DNA of 64,000 nt from Limimaricola variabilis (GTDB lineage: Bacteria; Pseudomonadota; Alphaproteobacteria; Rhodobacterales; Rhodobacteraceae). The stretch spans positions 1-64,000 of the forward strand of contig NZ_JACIBX010000002.1 of assembly GCF_014195545.1 (NCBI RefSeq), read 5' to 3'. Below are positions 31,218 to 42,023 of the stretch, in pieces (the stretch's first letter is position 1; the number at the start of each line of letters is the position of its first letter). A program made the translations under genes and the position numbers. The notes under the pieces were generated by a model. That model was not told the origin of the DNA. It saw nothing but the letters and a program-made list of their open reading frames with translations, and made no database searches.

Positions 31218-31435
31218 CGCCGCTGGCGCGGCTCATCGCCCTGCCTGTGCGCGCCTACCGGCTCACCTTCTCGCCGATGGTCGGCCATGGTTGCCGCTTC
31301 CACCCCACCTGCTCGGCCTATGCGCTCGAAGCGCTGGAGCGGCATGGCGGGCTCAGGGGCGGCTGGCTGACACTCCGGCGACTTGCGCGCTGCCACCCCT
31401 GGGGCGGCAGCGGTATCGACAACGTGCCGGACTGA
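31214..31435 (+). CDS. yidD: membrane protein insertion efficiency factor
   Basis: 73 residues with an N-terminal amphipathic/hydrophobic helix and the family motif FHPTCSAYALEALERHG, followed by LARCHPWGGSGIDNVP. The ATG overlaps the rnpA stop (ATGA). YidD helps insertion of membrane proteins together with YidC, whose gene lies three genes downstream. Confidence 0.96.
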   Translation: MTPLARLIALPVRAYRLTFSPMVGHGCRFHPTCSAYALEALERHGGLRGGWLTLRRLARCHPWGGSGIDNVPD

Positions 31436-31608
31436 TCGCCGCCAGAAACTGACGATTCCGCAGCCGCGTCGTGGGTCATCGGTCCTGACGGCCCTCGACA
31501 TAGGGCACCCCGCCATCAGCGGAAAATGCCCCGCCCCTCGCGCCTCGGCGCCCTTTCCTCGCAGGCGGCCCCATGGCATATCGCCGCCGATCCACAGGAG
31601 CCCCGATC

Positions 31609-32493
31609 ATGCTCGACGACGCCCAGGACGACAGCCACGACGACATCCACCCGCTCTTCGCCGGCGCGCCCAAGACGACGGAGTTCCGCAAGCTGCGCAA
31701 GCGGATCATCCGCGACACCCGCGAGGCGATCGAGAAATACGGCATGGTCGAGCGCGGCGCGCGCTGGCTGGTCTGCCTCTCGGGCGGCAAAGACAGCTAC
31801 ACGCTGCTCGCCGCGCTGACCGAGCTGCAATGGCGCGGGCTGCTGCCGGTGGAAATCCTCGCCTGCAACCTCGACCAGGGCCAGCCGGGCTTTCCGGCAA
31901 CCGTGCTGCCCGAGTTTCTCGAGCGGATGGGCGTGCCGCACCGGATCGAGTATCAGGACACCTATTCCATCGTCATGGACAAGGTCCCGCAGGGGCGCAC
32001 CATGTGCGCGCTCTGCTCGCGGCTGCGCCGCGCCAATCTCTACCGCGTCGCGCGCGAGGAGGGTTGCTCGGCCGTGGTGCTGGGCCATCACCGCGACGAC
32101 ATGCTCGAGACCTTCTTTCTCAACCTGTTCCACGGCGGCAAGATCGCGACCATGCCGCCCAAGTTGCTCAATGACGAGGGCGACCTGCTCCTCTACCGGC
32201 CGCTGGCCCACGTCGCCGAGGCCGATTGCGAGAAATTCGCGAGCGCGATGAACTACCCGATCATTCCCTGCGATCTGTGCGGCAGCCAAGACGGGCTGCA
32301 GCGCCAGCAGATCAAGCGGATGCTCGACGAATGGGAAAGCCGGTCGCCGGGGCGTCGCCAGAAGATGTTCACCGCGCTGAGTCAGGTCCGGCCGAGCCAC
32401 ATGCTCGACCCGGCGCTGTTCGACTTTGCCGGGCTGGCACCGCCCGTCGCGCCGGATGAGGGCAATTCGAACGATTTGCCCGACGCCCGTTAA
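31609..32493 (+). CDS. ttcA: tRNA 2-thiocytidine(32) synthetase
   Basis: 294 residues. The ATP-binding PP-loop SGGKDS is at 58-63, and the iron-sulfur cysteines are C133 and C136 (TMCALC) with C221/C224 (CDLC) completing the cluster site. The enzyme thiolates C32 of certain tRNAs, including tRNA-Arg species such as the one at 26629. The ATG at 31609 was chosen for the ACAGGAG seven to twelve bases upstream; a start at 31573 gives an unconserved extension. It sits between yidD and the EAL gene and may be separately transcribed. Confidence 0.94.
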   Translation: MLDDAQDDSHDDIHPLFAGAPKTTEFRKLRKRIIRDTREAIEKYGMVERGARWLVCLSGGKDSYTLLAALTELQWRGLLPVEILACNLDQGQPGFPATVLPEFLERMGVPHRIEYQDTYSIVMDKVPQGRTMCALCSRLRRANLYRVAREEGCSAVVLGHHRDDMLETFFLNLFHGGKIATMPPKLLNDEGDLLLYRPLAHVAEADCEKFASAMNYPIIPCDLCGSQDGLQRQQIKRMLDEWESRSPGRRQKMFTALSQVRPSHMLDPALFDFAGLAPPVAPDEGNSNDLPDAR

Positions 32494-32577
32494 CACCGCG
32501 CTCAGACCGCTTTTCTAGCCTGCGCCCCTGTCAGGCCGGTGCCTCGATGCCCGGCCCCCCGCAGGATGGATGCAGCG

Positions 32578-34122
32578 ATGCGCGGTTTGGTTCTCGAGTT
32601 TGCCCGGCAGAGGCGCCGCCCCGATCGGGCGGGAATCGACCGGCTCGCCCGGGTGCTCGGGCTGGCGCTGGCGCCGCTCTTGCTGCTCGGCGCGCTGGTG
32701 GCCGGTGAGGGATTGGGCACCGCCCTCGTCGTGGCGGCCTTGCCGCTCAGCGTGGCGACGGCGCTCGGGCGGCCGATCCTGAAACACGACATCCGCCGCG
32801 ATTCGCTCACCGGGCTCGAGGATCGCGCCGCGCTGATCCGCCGCCTCGACCGCATGTTGCGCGCACCCGAAACGGCACGCCGCGCGGTCGCCGCCATGGC
32901 GGTCGAGATCGACGGCTTCAAGCATCTCGAGCAGCGGCATGGCCGCCCGGCGGTCGAGCGGGTGCTGCGCCGGATCGGCGACCGGTTGCAGGATGGCCTG
33001 CGCAGCGATGACGGCTTGGCCCGCCTCGACGGACCCAGCTTCGGCATAGCGCTCTCCTCGAGCCGCCGTTTCGACCTCGAATCCGCGATCCAGCTCGGGC
33101 AGCGCCTGCAGCAGGCGGTTGCCGACCCGATCGAGATCGAGGGCGGACAGGTCCATGCCAGCATCTCGATCGGCTTTGCGCTGGCACAGCGGCTGGAGCA
33201 GCCGGGCGGTGCCGAGCTATTGCAGGCCGCGACGCTGGCCCTGATCGAGGCGCAGCGCGGCGGCACCGCCTCGATCCGCAGCTATTCCGAGGCGATGCGC
33301 CACCGGATCAGCGTCCGCAACGGTCTGTCGGACGAGATTGCCGGGGCGCTCGACCGGGGCGATATCTGTGCCCATTTCCAGCCGCAGATCTCGCTTGGCG
33401 ATGGCGGCATCAGCGGCATGGAGGCGCTGGCGCGCTGGCATCACCCCGATCGCGGGCTGATTCCCCCGGCCGAGTTCCTGCCCGTGGCCGAGCAGGCCGG
33501 GCTGATGAGCCGGCTGGGCGAGGTGATGGTCCAGGACGGGCTCAACGCCCTGCGCCTGTGGGACGCCGCCGGACTCAAGGTGCCGCAGGTCGGCGTCAAC
33601 TTCTCCCAGGTCGAGCTGGCCGACCCCCGGCTGGTCGACCGCCTCGCGTGGGAGCTGGACCGCTTTGACCTGCAGCCGGACCGCTTGGTGATCGAGGTGC
33701 TCGAGACCGTGGTGGCGCACCGGCTGGAGGACGTGGTGGTGCGCAACCTTTCGGGACTGTCGCGCCTCGGCTGCCGCCTCGACCTCGACGATTTCGGCAC
33801 CGGCCACGCCGCAATCACCTCGATCCGCCGCTTCTCGATCCAGCGGCTCAAGATCGACCGCTCCTTCGTCTCAAGGCTCGACTGCGATCCGGAACAGCGC
33901 AAGATGGTCGCGGCGATCCTCACCATGGCCGAACGGCTCGGCCTCGAAACCCTGGCCGAAGGGGTCGAGACCCGCGGCGAGCGCGACGCGCTGCGCATGC
34001 TCGGCTGCAGCCATGCCCAGGGCTTCGGCGTCGCCCGGCCGATGCCACGGGCCGAGACCGAAGCCTGGATCCGCGCTGCGCAGGCCAAACCCGCCCCGCT
34101 TTCGTCGCGTCGCGCGATCTGA
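32578..34122 (+). CDS. membrane cyclic-di-GMP phosphodiesterase (degenerate GGDEF-EAL)
   Basis: 514 residues. Two short membrane helices lie near the N-terminus (LGLALAPLLLLGALVAG and TALVVAALPLSVATAL). A GGDEF-like domain follows in which the GGDEF loop is LDGPSFG, so no diguanylate cyclase activity is expected. The EAL domain is intact: GMEALARW, VNFSQVEL, EVLET, DLDDFGTGHA, LKIDRSF, AEGVETR and QGFGVARP hold the metal and catalytic residues. It should hydrolyse c-di-GMP, affecting motility or biofilm. The ATG at 32578 fits best; two in-frame ATGs further upstream lack good spacing to a ribosome site. Confidence 0.88.
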   Translation: MRGLVLEFARQRRRPDRAGIDRLARVLGLALAPLLLLGALVAGEGLGTALVVAALPLSVATALGRPILKHDIRRDSLTGLEDRAALIRRLDRMLRAPETARRAVAAMAVEIDGFKHLEQRHGRPAVERVLRRIGDRLQDGLRSDDGLARLDGPSFGIALSSSRRFDLESAIQLGQRLQQAVADPIEIEGGQVHASISIGFALAQRLEQPGGAELLQAATLALIEAQRGGTASIRSYSEAMRHRISVRNGLSDEIAGALDRGDICAHFQPQISLGDGGISGMEALARWHHPDRGLIPPAEFLPVAEQAGLMSRLGEVMVQDGLNALRLWDAAGLKVPQVGVNFSQVELADPRLVDRLAWELDRFDLQPDRLVIEVLETVVAHRLEDVVVRNLSGLSRLGCRLDLDDFGTGHAAITSIRRFSIQRLKIDRSFVSRLDCDPEQRKMVAAILTMAERLGLETLAEGVETRGERDALRMLGCSHAQGFGVARPMPRAETEAWIRAAQAKPAPLSSRRAI

Positions 34123-34196
34123 TCCGGGACCGTTGCAACCCCTGTTCCGACAGGCGATACGCTCGCCGACCGCCCCGCCACCCAAGGCGAAAGAGC

Positions 34197-34225
34197 TTGA
34201 CCTTCCGACCCTCGCCCTGTTGAAC
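34197..34225 (+). promoter_or_regulatory. weak promoter candidate before yidC
   Basis: TTGACC at 34197, a 17-base spacer and TTGAAC at 34220, 38 bases before the yidC start. The -35 is good, the -10 matches only in half its positions. Confidence 0.35.
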
Positions 34226-34263
34226 CGCCACTGACCTTTTCCGGCGATCGAGGGCGGTGTTTC

Positions 34264-36099
34264 ATGGACGATCAGAACAAGAACCTGATCCTGGCGACGG
34301 TGCTCAGCCTAGTGGTGATCCTGGGCTGGTTCCTGATCTTCCCGCCCGAGGAGCAGGCGCCCTCGCCCGAGATCGACGAGGTGTCGACCGCACCGACCGA
34401 GAATCTCGGCCCCGGCACCGCGAGCGACGCCGTCCCCGGCAGCGCCCTCGAACAGGCCGCCCCGGTGGCGCAGGAGGCGCCGCGCGTCACCATCGAAACG
34501 CCGGAGCTGGCCGGTTCGCTGTCGCTGCGCGGCGGTCGAATCGATGACCTGTCGCTGGTCGACTACAACGAGACGCTCGACCCGCAGAGCCCGCTGGTGC
34601 GGCTGCTCTCGCCCGTGGGCACCGACACGCCCTATTACGCCGTCTGGGGCTGGGCCCCGGTTGGCGCCGCCGCCGGCCCCCTACCCGGCCCGGACACCGT
34701 CTGGACGCTCGAGAGCGGCGAGACGCTGACCCCCGAGAACCCCGTCACCCTGTCCTGGGACAACGGCGAGGGCCTGATCTTCCGCCGCACCGTCTCGGTC
34801 GATAACAAGTTCATGTTCGACGTCGAGCAGACCGTCGAGAACACCACCGACGCGGCTGTCACGCTCGCCCCCTATGGCTTCGTGGCGCGGCATGGCGAGC
34901 CCGACACCCAAGGCTTCTTCATCCTGCACGAGGGCGTCGTGCGGATGAGCGACGGCACGCTCGAGGAAATCGACTACGACGACATGCCCGATCTCGAGCC
35001 CGACGCCCGTGGCGCCGGCCGGGTCGACGTGGCCGAGGTCGCCGGCAATGGCTGGACCGGCTTCACCGACAAGTACTGGATGACGACGCTGATCCCCGAG
35101 CCGGGCACGCCCTTCCGCTCGGTGGTGCGCTACTCCGACAACTCCGAGATCTACCAGACCGACGCGGTCCTGCCGGCGATCGAGGTTGCGCCCGGCGCCA
35201 CTGCCACCTCCGGCACCCAGCTCTTCGCCGGCGCCAAGGAATGGGAGGCGATCCGTTCCTACCAGAACGAGGGCGGCATCGACGGCTTCGTCGACAGCAT
35301 CGACTGGGGCTGGTTCTTCTTCCTGACCAAGCCGATCTTCATGCTGCTGCACTTCCTCAACGGGGTGATCGGCAACATGGGCTGGGCGATCGTGGCGCTG
35401 ACCGTGATTCTCAAGGCGATCGTGTTCCCGCTGGCCTACCGCTCCTACGTCTCGATGGCGCGGATGAAGGAGCTGCAGCCGGAGATGGAGAAGCTCAAGG
35501 AGCAGGCCGGCGACGACCGTCAGAAGATGCAGCAGGGCATGATGAAGCTCTACAAGGAGAACAAGGTGAACCCGGCTTCGGGCTGCCTGCCGATCCTGCT
35601 TCAGATCCCGATCTTCTTCTCGCTCTACAAGGTGATCTTCGTCACCATCGAGCTGCGTCACGCCGAATGGTTCGGCTGGATCCGCGACCTCTCGGCGCCG
35701 GACCCGTCCTCGATCCTCAACCTGTTCGGCCTGCTGCCCTTCGACGCCCCCGATCCGACCAGCTTCCTCGCGATCATCTCGCTCGGCATCCTGCCGATCC
35801 TGCTGGGCATCTCGATGTGGCTGCAGCAGAAGCTGAACCCGGCCCCCGCCGACCCGACCCAGAAGATGGTCTTCGCCTGGATGCCCTGGGTGTTCATGTT
35901 CATGCTCGGCAACTTCGCCAGCGGCCTGGTGCTGTACTGGATCACCAACAACACCATCACCTTCATCCAGCAATACGCGATCATGCGTAGCCACGGTGCC
36001 AAGCCGGACGTGTTCGGCAACATCAAGTCCGGCTTCAAGCGCAAGCCCAAGACCGCCGAGGCGAAGCCCGCCAACGCCAACGGAAAGCCGCGCAAGTGA
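34264..36099 (+). CDS. yidC: membrane protein insertase
   Basis: 611 residues, full Gram-negative length. A first membrane helix at about 8-26 is followed by a large periplasmic beta domain and then five helices. The conserved arginine region LAYRSYVSMARMKELQPEM and NPASGCLPILLQIPIFFSLYKVIF are intact, and the tail is basic (KSGFKRKPKT). It inserts membrane proteins alone or with SecY. It precedes engB by an overlap of four bases (GTGA). Confidence 0.97.
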   Translation: MDDQNKNLILATVLSLVVILGWFLIFPPEEQAPSPEIDEVSTAPTENLGPGTASDAVPGSALEQAAPVAQEAPRVTIETPELAGSLSLRGGRIDDLSLVDYNETLDPQSPLVRLLSPVGTDTPYYAVWGWAPVGAAAGPLPGPDTVWTLESGETLTPENPVTLSWDNGEGLIFRRTVSVDNKFMFDVEQTVENTTDAAVTLAPYGFVARHGEPDTQGFFILHEGVVRMSDGTLEEIDYDDMPDLEPDARGAGRVDVAEVAGNGWTGFTDKYWMTTLIPEPGTPFRSVVRYSDNSEIYQTDAVLPAIEVAPGATATSGTQLFAGAKEWEAIRSYQNEGGIDGFVDSIDWGWFFFLTKPIFMLLHFLNGVIGNMGWAIVALTVILKAIVFPLAYRSYVSMARMKELQPEMEKLKEQAGDDRQKMQQGMMKLYKENKVNPASGCLPILLQIPIFFSLYKVIFVTIELRHAEWFGWIRDLSAPDPSSILNLFGLLPFDAPDPTSFLAIISLGILPILLGISMWLQQKLNPAPADPTQKMVFAWMPWVFMFMLGNFASGLVLYWITNNTITFIQQYAIMRSHGAKPDVFGNIKSGFKRKPKTAEAKPANANGKPRK

Positions 36100-36755
36100 G
36101 CGGCCCCCGCATGGTGTTTCCGGAGGCTGCCCCGCCCGAGCCCGATGCGGCCGAGGCGGGGCGTCTCCTCTTCGCGGGCGAGGTAGAGTTCCTCAAGGGC
36201 GTGGTGGCGATGTCCGGCCTGCCCCCGGCCGACCGGGCCGAGGTCTGCTTCGCCGGCCGCTCCAACGTGGGCAAGTCGTCGCTGATCAACGCGCTGACGG
36301 GCCGCAAGGCGCTGGCGCGCGCGTCCAACACGCCCGGCCGGACCCAGGAGATCAACTTCTTCACCGCCGCCGACAGCCATTACGTCGTCGACCTGCCGGG
36401 CTACGGCTTTGCCAACGCGCCCGTGGCCGTGGTCGAGAAGTGGCAGCGCCTGCTCAAGCAGTACCTCTCGGGCCGCCCGACGCTGCGCCGCGCCTTCGTG
36501 CTGATCGACGCGCGCCATGGCGCCAAGAAGGTCGACGAAGAGATCATGAGCCTGCTCGACCGCTCGGCGGTGCCGTTCCAGGCGGTGATGACCAAGATCG
36601 ACAAGGTCAACAAGACCGAGCTGGAGCGCAGCCTCGCGGTGACCCGCGAAACGCTGGCCCGCCACCCCGCTGCCTATCCGGAACTGGTCTTGACCAGCTC
36701 CGAGAAGGGGGATGGGATCGAAACGCTCCGTGCGATCATCGCGGGGCTGTCCTGA
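36096..36755 (+). CDS. engB: ribosome biogenesis GTPase YihA/EngB
   Basis: 219 residues. The GTPase motifs are G1 [10 protein letters not shown]2 TPGRTQ, G3 DLPGYG, G4 TKID and SSEKGDG near the end. Starts GTG at 36096, overlapping yidC by four bases (ATG at 36111 is possible). It assists assembly of the 50S subunit. Lies between yidC and argB in the same transcription direction. Confidence 0.95.
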   Translation: MSGPRMVFPEAAPPEPDAAEAGRLLFAGEVEFLKGVVAMSGLPPADRAEVCFAGRSNVGKSSLINALTGRKALARASNTPGRTQEINFFTAADSHYVVDLPGYGFANAPVAVVEKWQRLLKQYLSGRPTLRRAFVLIDARHGAKKVDEEIMSLLDRSAVPFQAVMTKIDKVNKTELERSLAVTRETLARHPAAYPELVLTSSEKGDGIETLRAIIAGLS

Positions 36756-36777
36756 CGCAAGGAACCGGGGGCCTCTG

Positions 36778-37674
36778 ATGAGGACGCAGAAGATGGATCG
36801 AGACTGGATCGCCACCGCTAAGACGCTCTCCGAGGCCCTGCCCTACCTGCAGCGCTATTCCGGCGCGATCGTGGTGGTGAAGTTCGGCGGCAACGCGATG
36901 GGCGACGCCGACGCCATGGCCGAGTTCGCCCGTGACATCGTGCTGATGCGGCAGGTCGGTGTGAACCCGGTCGTCGTGCATGGCGGCGGCCCGATGATCA
37001 ACGAGATGCTGGCCAAGCTCGGCATCGAATCCTCCTTCGTGCGCGGCAAGCGGGTCACCGACCAGGCCACGGTCGAAGTGGTCGAGATGGTGCTGACCGG
37101 CCTCGTGAACAAGCGCATCGTGCAGGCGATCATGGATGAGGGCGGCCGCGCCGTCGGTCTCTCCGGCAAGGATGACGACCTGATGGTTGCCGTGGCCGAC
37201 GATCCGGAGCTGGGCTTCGTGGGCCGCCCCGTGGAGATGAACGTGCAGGTCCTGCGCGACATGTTCGCCGCCGGGATCATCCCCGTCGTGGCACCGGTGG
37301 CCACCGGCATGGACCCGAACGAGACCTTCAACGTCAATGGCGACACCGCCGCCGGCGCCATCGCCGGCGCCCTCAAGGCCGACCGGCTGCTGCTGCTCAC
37401 CGACGTGTCGGGCGTCAAGGACGCCTCCGGCGAGGTCGTCACCCAGCTCTCGCCCGAGCAGGTGCGCCAGATGACCGCCGACAGCACCATTGCGGGCGGC
37501 ATGATCCCCAAGACCGAGACGGCGCTGATGGCGCTGGAACAGGGCGTGCGCGCTGTGGTGATCCTCGACGGGCGGCTGCCCAACGCCTCGCTGCTGGAGC
37601 TCTTCACCGAGCACGGCGCCGGCTCCATCATCCGCTCGAGCGAAAGCCGGATGAAGCCGCGCAACGAGGCATGA
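36778..37674 (+). CDS. argB: acetylglutamate kinase
   Basis: Second step of arginine biosynthesis, phosphorylating N-acetylglutamate. About 298 residues, amino-acid kinase fold: KFGGNAMGD at the start, [44 protein letters not shown] and the C-terminal [18 protein letters not shown]. Start taken at the ATG at 36778; the ATG at 36793 (MDRDWIATA), with AGGA eight bases upstream, is an equally reasonable choice. Overlaps the following phosphatase gene by four bases. Confidence 0.96.
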   Translation: MRTQKMDRDWIATAKTLSEALPYLQRYSGAIVVVKFGGNAMGDADAMAEFARDIVLMRQVGVNPVVVHGGGPMINEMLAKLGIESSFVRGKRVTDQATVEVVEMVLTGLVNKRIVQAIMDEGGRAVGLSGKDDDLMVAVADDPELGFVGRPVEMNVQVLRDMFAAGIIPVVAPVATGMDPNETFNVNGDTAAGAIAGALKADRLLLLTDVSGVKDASGEVVTQLSPEQVRQMTADSTIAGGMIPKTETALMALEQGVRAVVILDGRLPNASLLELFTEHGAGSIIRSSESRMKPRNEA

Positions 37675-38165
37675 GCCTCGAGCTCATCCTGATCCGGCAC
37701 GCCAAGTCGGACTGGGCCGATCCCGGCCAGCCCGACCATGCCCGCCCCCTCGCCCCTCGCGGACGCCGGGACGCGCCGCGCATGGCCGGATGGCTGGCGC
37801 AGGGCGGCCATGTGCCCGAGCTGGTGCTGTGCTCGGACGCCGCACGCACCCGCGAAACGCTGGCGCTGATGCTGCCGGAATGGCCCGCGGCGCCGCGCGT
37901 GCTGCACGAGCCCATGCTCTACAACGCGCCGCCGCGGCAGCTGCTGGCGACGCTGGGCAGGCAGTCGGCGCGCCGCGTCGCCATCATCGCCCACAACCCC
38001 GGCATCGGCCGGCTCGCCGCCGATCTGGCCGAGACGGCCCCGGCGCATCCGCGATTTCAGGACTACCCGACCTGCGCGGTCACCGTGCTGAACTTCGACG
38101 TCGATGACTGGTCCGCGATCCGCAGGGGCCGGGTCGCGGCCTTCGCCATTCCCGCCGATCTGTGA
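37671..38165 (+). CDS. SixA-type histidine phosphatase family protein
   Basis: 164 residues of the histidine phosphatase superfamily. The phosphoacceptor motif LIRHAKSDW is at the N-terminus and the second catalytic histidine lies in [15 protein letters not shown]. Related SixA proteins dephosphorylate His-phosphorylated phosphotransfer domains. The start overlaps argB by four bases. Substrate unknown. A strong bidirectional terminator follows at 38171. Confidence 0.87.
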   Translation: MSLELILIRHAKSDWADPGQPDHARPLAPRGRRDAPRMAGWLAQGGHVPELVLCSDAARTRETLALMLPEWPAAPRVLHEPMLYNAPPRQLLATLGRQSARRVAIIAHNPGIGRLAADLAETAPAHPRFQDYPTCAVTVLNFDVDDWSAIRRGRVAAFAIPADL

Positions 38166-38170
38166 AACGA

Positions 38171-38200
38171 GAAAGGGGGCCGCTGTCGCGGCCCCCTTTC
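38171..38200. terminator. bidirectional rho-independent terminator
   Basis: GAAAGGGGGCCGC, loop TGTC, GCGGCCCCCTTTC: a perfect 13-bp stem with T or A at both ends between convergent genes. Confidence 0.92.
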
Positions 38201-38231
38201 CCTTTGACGGTCGTCGAAGCCGTCTCGTCGC

Positions 38232-39032
38232 TCAGTGACCGAGGATCTGGCTGAGGAACAGCTTGGTCCGGTCGGATTTCGGCGCCTTGAAGAAGGCCTC
38301 CGGCTCGTTCTGCTCGACGATCTGGCCCTGGTCCATGAAGATCACCCGGTTGGCGACCTGCCGCGCGAAGCCCATCTCATGGGTCACGCAGAGCATGGTC
38401 ATCCCCTCCTCGGCGAGCTCGATCATGGTGTCGAGCACTTCCTTGATCATCTCCGGGTCGAGCGCCGAGGTCGGCTCGTCGAAGAGCATGATGCGCGGCT
38501 TCATGCACAGCGAGCGGGCGATCGCCACGCGCTGCTGCTGGCCGCCGGAGAGCTGGCCCGGGTACTTGTGCGCTTGGTCGGGGATCTTCACCTTTTCCAG
38601 GAAATGCATCGCGATCTCCTCGGCCTCGCGCTTGGGCGTCTTGCGGACCCAGATCGGCGCGAGGGTGCAGTTCTCGAGGATGGTCAGATGCGGGAAGAGG
38701 TTGAAGTGCTGGAAGCACATCCCGACCTCGGAGCGGATCTTGTCGATGTTCTTGAGATCCGAGGTCAGCTCGATCCCGTCGACGACGATCTTGCCCGACT
38801 GGTGCTCTTCGAGCCGGTTGATGCAGCGGATCAGGGTCGACTTGCCCGAGCCCGAAGGCCCGCAGATCACGATCCGCTCGCCGCGATAGACGGTGAGGTC
38901 GATGTCGCGCAGCACGTGGAACGAGCCGTACCACTTGTTCATCTGCGAGATCTCGATCGCCACCTCGTCGGAGACCTGCATGTGGCTGCGATCGATGGTG
39001 CGTTCGGCGGTGGTGTTGGCGAGGTCCGTCAT
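38232..39032 (-). CDS. aapP: general L-amino acid ABC transporter ATP-binding protein
   Basis: 266 residues with Walker [10 protein letters not shown], signature LSGGQQQR and Walker [14 protein letters not shown] followed by the VTHEMGFA H-loop region. The N-terminal ~25 residues ([21 protein letters not shown]) are an unconserved extension. It energises the broad-specificity AapJQMP importer and is the last gene of the operon, ten bases after aapM; the terminator at 38171 closes it. Confidence 0.95.
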   Translation of the reverse strand: MTDLANTTAERTIDRSHMQVSDEVAIEISQMNKWYGSFHVLRDIDLTVYRGERIVICGPSGSGKSTLIRCINRLEEHQSGKIVVDGIELTSDLKNIDKIRSEVGMCFQHFNLFPHLTILENCTLAPIWVRKTPKREAEEIAMHFLEKVKIPDQAHKYPGQLSGGQQQRVAIARSLCMKPRIMLFDEPTSALDPEMIKEVLDTMIELAEEGMTMLCVTHEMGFARQVANRVIFMDQGQIVEQNEPEAFFKAPKSDRTKLFLSQILGH

Positions 39033-39042
39033 GGCAACCTCC

Positions 39043-40359
39043 TCAGTTGTGGCCGCGCTGGAGCTTTTTCTCCAGGTACAGCGAATAGCGGGACATGCTG
39101 AAGCAGCAGATGAAGAACAGCAGACCGATGAAGACGAAGAGCTCCCAGTAGATGCCGTTCCACTCGGTCGAGGCGCGGATCGCGTTCGACAGGCCGATCG
39201 GGTCGAGCAGGCCGATGAACACCACCAGCGTCGTGTCCTTGAACAGGCCGATGAAGGTGTTGACGATGCCCGGGATCGAGATCTTGAGCGCCTGCGGCAG
39301 GATGATCAGCCGCATCGACTGCCAGTAGGAGAGGCCGAGGCTGTCGGCGCCCTCGTACTGGCCCTTGGGCAGCGCCGCGAGGCCGCCACGGACCACCTCG
39401 GCGATGTAGGCCGCCGCGAACAGCGTCACCATGATGATGACCCGCAGCATCAGGTCGAAATTGGTGCCCGGCGGCAGGAAGTAGTTCAGCAGCAAGGAGG
39501 CGGTGAACAGCCAGACGATCAGCGGCACGCCGCGGATGATCTCGATGAAGCCGACCGAGATCTTGTTGATGATGAACAGGTCCGACTGCCGTCCCAGCGC
39601 CAGCAGGATACCCAGCGGCAGCGACAGGATGATCCCGGCGATGCCGATGATGAAGGACAGCATGAAGCCGCCGAAATCCTGGCTCGAGACGTATTCCATC
39701 CGGAACGGGATCACCTGCTCCAGCTCCCGCGCCAGCGGGCCGGCGGTGTAGAGCCAGTAGACGATCGGCAACGCCACCGCGACGATTGAGGCGACGAGCG
39801 TGCCCGCCATCGGCGCCAGCGCCCGCCAGGCCGCCCAACCTAGCACGAAGCCGAGGCCGATCGAGATCGGGAACCACGCCGTACCGCCCCAGAGCAGCCA
39901 GAACATCACGAAGGGCGAGACCGCCGTGAAGAGCAGCGCCCCGCGCGGCACGCGCGGGAACAGCACCGGCGCGATGGCGACGAGGAAGATAACCAGCGAC
40001 AGCACCGGCCGCCAGTAGAGCTCACGCGGGTAGAAGCCGAACAGCAGCTGCTGCCAGCGATCAGTCAGCACCGCCCAGCAGGCGGCCGAGGTTCCCTCGG
40101 GCAGGGTTGCGTCGCGGATCGCCCGGCATTCGGTGAGCGACGAGGCGTTCCAGATGCCCCGGAAGACCCAAGGCATGGTGTGCGACAGCGCCCACCAGAT
40201 CACGTAGAGCGAGATCAGCGTGGTGATGATGTTGAACCAGCCCGAGAACAGGTTCTCGCGCATCCAGAGGATCACGCCGCGGTTGCCCACGGGGGGCTCG
40301 GCCTGCGGGATCATGGTCTCGCGCACGAAGGGGACGGTCTGGGAATGCGTATCCGACAT
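39043..40359 (-). CDS. aapM: general L-amino acid ABC transporter permease
   Basis: 438 residues, long for a His/Glu-type permease because of an N-terminal extension with several extra helices before the conserved domain, as in AapM of Rhizobium. The C-terminal half carries the docking EAA-like loop ([26 protein letters not shown], shortened) with the [18 protein letters not shown] portion. Downstream of aapQ by one base, so tightly coupled. Confidence 0.94.
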   Translation of the reverse strand: MSDTHSQTVPFVRETMIPQAEPPVGNRGVILWMRENLFSGWFNIITTLISLYVIWWALSHTMPWVFRGIWNASSLTECRAIRDATLPEGTSAACWAVLTDRWQQLLFGFYPRELYWRPVLSLVIFLVAIAPVLFPRVPRGALLFTAVSPFVMFWLLWGGTAWFPISIGLGFVLGWAAWRALAPMAGTLVASIVAVALPIVYWLYTAGPLARELEQVIPFRMEYVSSQDFGGFMLSFIIGIAGIILSLPLGILLALGRQSDLFIINKISVGFIEIIRGVPLIVWLFTASLLLNYFLPPGTNFDLMLRVIIMVTLFAAAYIAEVVRGGLAALPKGQYEGADSLGLSYWQSMRLIILPQALKISIPGIVNTFIGLFKDTTLVVFIGLLDPIGLSNAIRASTEWNGIYWELFVFIGLLFFICCFSMSRYSLYLEKKLQRGHN

Positions 40360-40360
40360 C

Positions 40361-41890
40361 TCAGCGCTCCTTCAGCTTCACGCGGGAATTGTAGAGGTTC
40401 ATGGCGCTCGAGATGATCAGGCTGGTGACCAGGTAGAACAGCCCCAGCAACAGCATCCCCTCCAGCTCCTTGCCGGTCTGGTTGATGGTGATACCGCCCA
40501 GTGTCGAGCGCACGTCCATGTAGCCCACCGCGATCGCCAGCGACGAGTTCTTGGTGAGGTTGAGATATTGCGAGATCATCGGCGGGATGATGACACGCAG
40601 CGCCTGCGGCAGGATCACGAGGCGCATGGTGCGCGAGGGCTTGATGCCCAGCGCGAACGCCGCCTCGGTCTGGCCCTTGGAGACCGACAGGATGCCGCCG
40701 CGCACGTTCTCGGCGATGAAGGCGCCGGTGTAGAGCGACAGCGCCAGCCACAGCGCGATCAGCGAGTTCCGGAGCTGCAGCCCGCCCTCGAAGTTGAAGC
40801 CGCCCAGCACGGGGCGCTCGAACTCGACCGGCATGCCGCGCCGGATCGTGTCGGACAGCGCCACGGCGCCGGCGGGCACGGTGGCAATATCGACCGAGGC
40901 CGGCAGCGACAGGATGTTGCAGTTGCCCGCCTCGAGCGCGGTGAGCGCGCCCGCCGCATCCTCGACGGCGACGTAGTTGAAGCGGATCTCCTGGCTGCGC
41001 ATCAGCCGGCGCAGGTTCAGGGACTCGGTCGAGAACGGCACCGCGCAGGCGTTGATCGTCTGCTGGCTGGCCGCATAGTCGGCGAGCGTCATGCCCTCGG
41101 TCGCGCCGGTGGCCAGAACGGGCTGGGTCACCCGGCCCGAGGTCATACCCAGCGCCAGAAAGGCGACGGCGGTGGGGACGATCAGCAGGCCCAGCGTGCC
41201 CCAGCCGATCGGCAGGATGCGCCCGGTCTGCTCCTGCGTGCGATGCGCGTAGCGCCGCCAGAAGAAGATCGCGACCAGCGAGACGAGGAACACCGCGAGC
41301 AGGATGCCCGCGCCCGCGCCCCAGAACGGGGCCGGGATGAACACGCCGCGATTGGTGATGGCGATGGTGTCACCGAGGATCATCGAGGCATCGCCACCCT
41401 CGCGGAAATCGCGCGGCTGCGGCGTCGCCTCGGTCATCAGAGCGAAGATCAGCAGGATCCACAGCAGGACGGGGATGTTGCGGAAACCCTCGACATAGAT
41501 GGCCATCAGCTTGGCGACGAGCCAGTTCTTGGACAGGCGCAGCACACCGGCGAGGACGCCGACGATGGTGGCGAGCACGCAGCCCAGCACCGCGATCAGC
41601 AGCGTGTTGAGGATGCCGACCAGAGCGGCGCGGCCATGCGTCGAGGTGCTGTCGTATTCGATCAGTCGCTGGTTGATGTCGTAACCCGCACGCTGGCCGA
41701 GGAAGCCGAAGTCGAAATCCTTGCCCAGCGCGGACAGGTTGGTGATCGTGTTCGATACCAGCCAGCTCAGCCCAAGCATCAGCGCGATGAAGGCGATCAC
41801 CTGAATCGTCAGGGAGCGGTAGCGGGTATCGTAAATAAGCTGGCTCGGGCGGAACCCGGCCTTCGGAGGAGCGTCCGAGGTCGTTGTCAT
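40361..41890 (-). CDS. aapQ: general L-amino acid ABC transporter permease
   Basis: 509 residues. An N-terminal membrane helix (VIAFIALMLGLSWLVSN) and five more helices hold the permease fold; a large insertion of about 200 residues lies between helices three and five, including periplasmic-looking polar sequence (TQPVLATGATEGMTLADYAA). The coupling loop is ENVRGGILSVSKGQTEAAFALG. The length and insertion are normal for AapQ. It follows the hairpin region behind aapJ. Confidence 0.94.
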   Translation of the reverse strand: MTTTSDAPPKAGFRPSQLIYDTRYRSLTIQVIAFIALMLGLSWLVSNTITNLSALGKDFDFGFLGQRAGYDINQRLIEYDSTSTHGRAALVGILNTLLIAVLGCVLATIVGVLAGVLRLSKNWLVAKLMAIYVEGFRNIPVLLWILLIFALMTEATPQPRDFREGGDASMILGDTIAITNRGVFIPAPFWGAGAGILLAVFLVSLVAIFFWRRYAHRTQEQTGRILPIGWGTLGLLIVPTAVAFLALGMTSGRVTQPVLATGATEGMTLADYAASQQTINACAVPFSTESLNLRRLMRSQEIRFNYVAVEDAAGALTALEAGNCNILSLPASVDIATVPAGAVALSDTIRRGMPVEFERPVLGGFNFEGGLQLRNSLIALWLALSLYTGAFIAENVRGGILSVSKGQTEAAFALGIKPSRTMRLVILPQALRVIIPPMISQYLNLTKNSSLAIAVGYMDVRSTLGGITINQTGKELEGMLLLGLFYLVTSLIISSAMNLYNSRVKLKER

Positions 41891-41992
41891 CTGGTGGTCC
41901 CCGTTGATCCCGTCGACAGTTGCGCGCCGGTTGCTCCGACTGCGCCCGTCCGGCGGGAAGGATGGCGCCTCGCGCCGTGTCCGTGATTGGTG

Positions 41993-42016
41993 GGGAGGGG
42001 CGTGACCGCCCCTCCC
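41993..42016 (-). other. hairpin between aapJ and aapQ
   Basis: GGGAGGGGCG, loop TGAC, CGCCCCTCCC: a perfect 10-bp stem without a T-run, seven bases after the aapJ stop. It probably limits read-through or shields the 3' end so that the binding protein is made in excess of the permeases. Confidence 0.6.
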
Positions 42017-42023
42017 GATGTGC

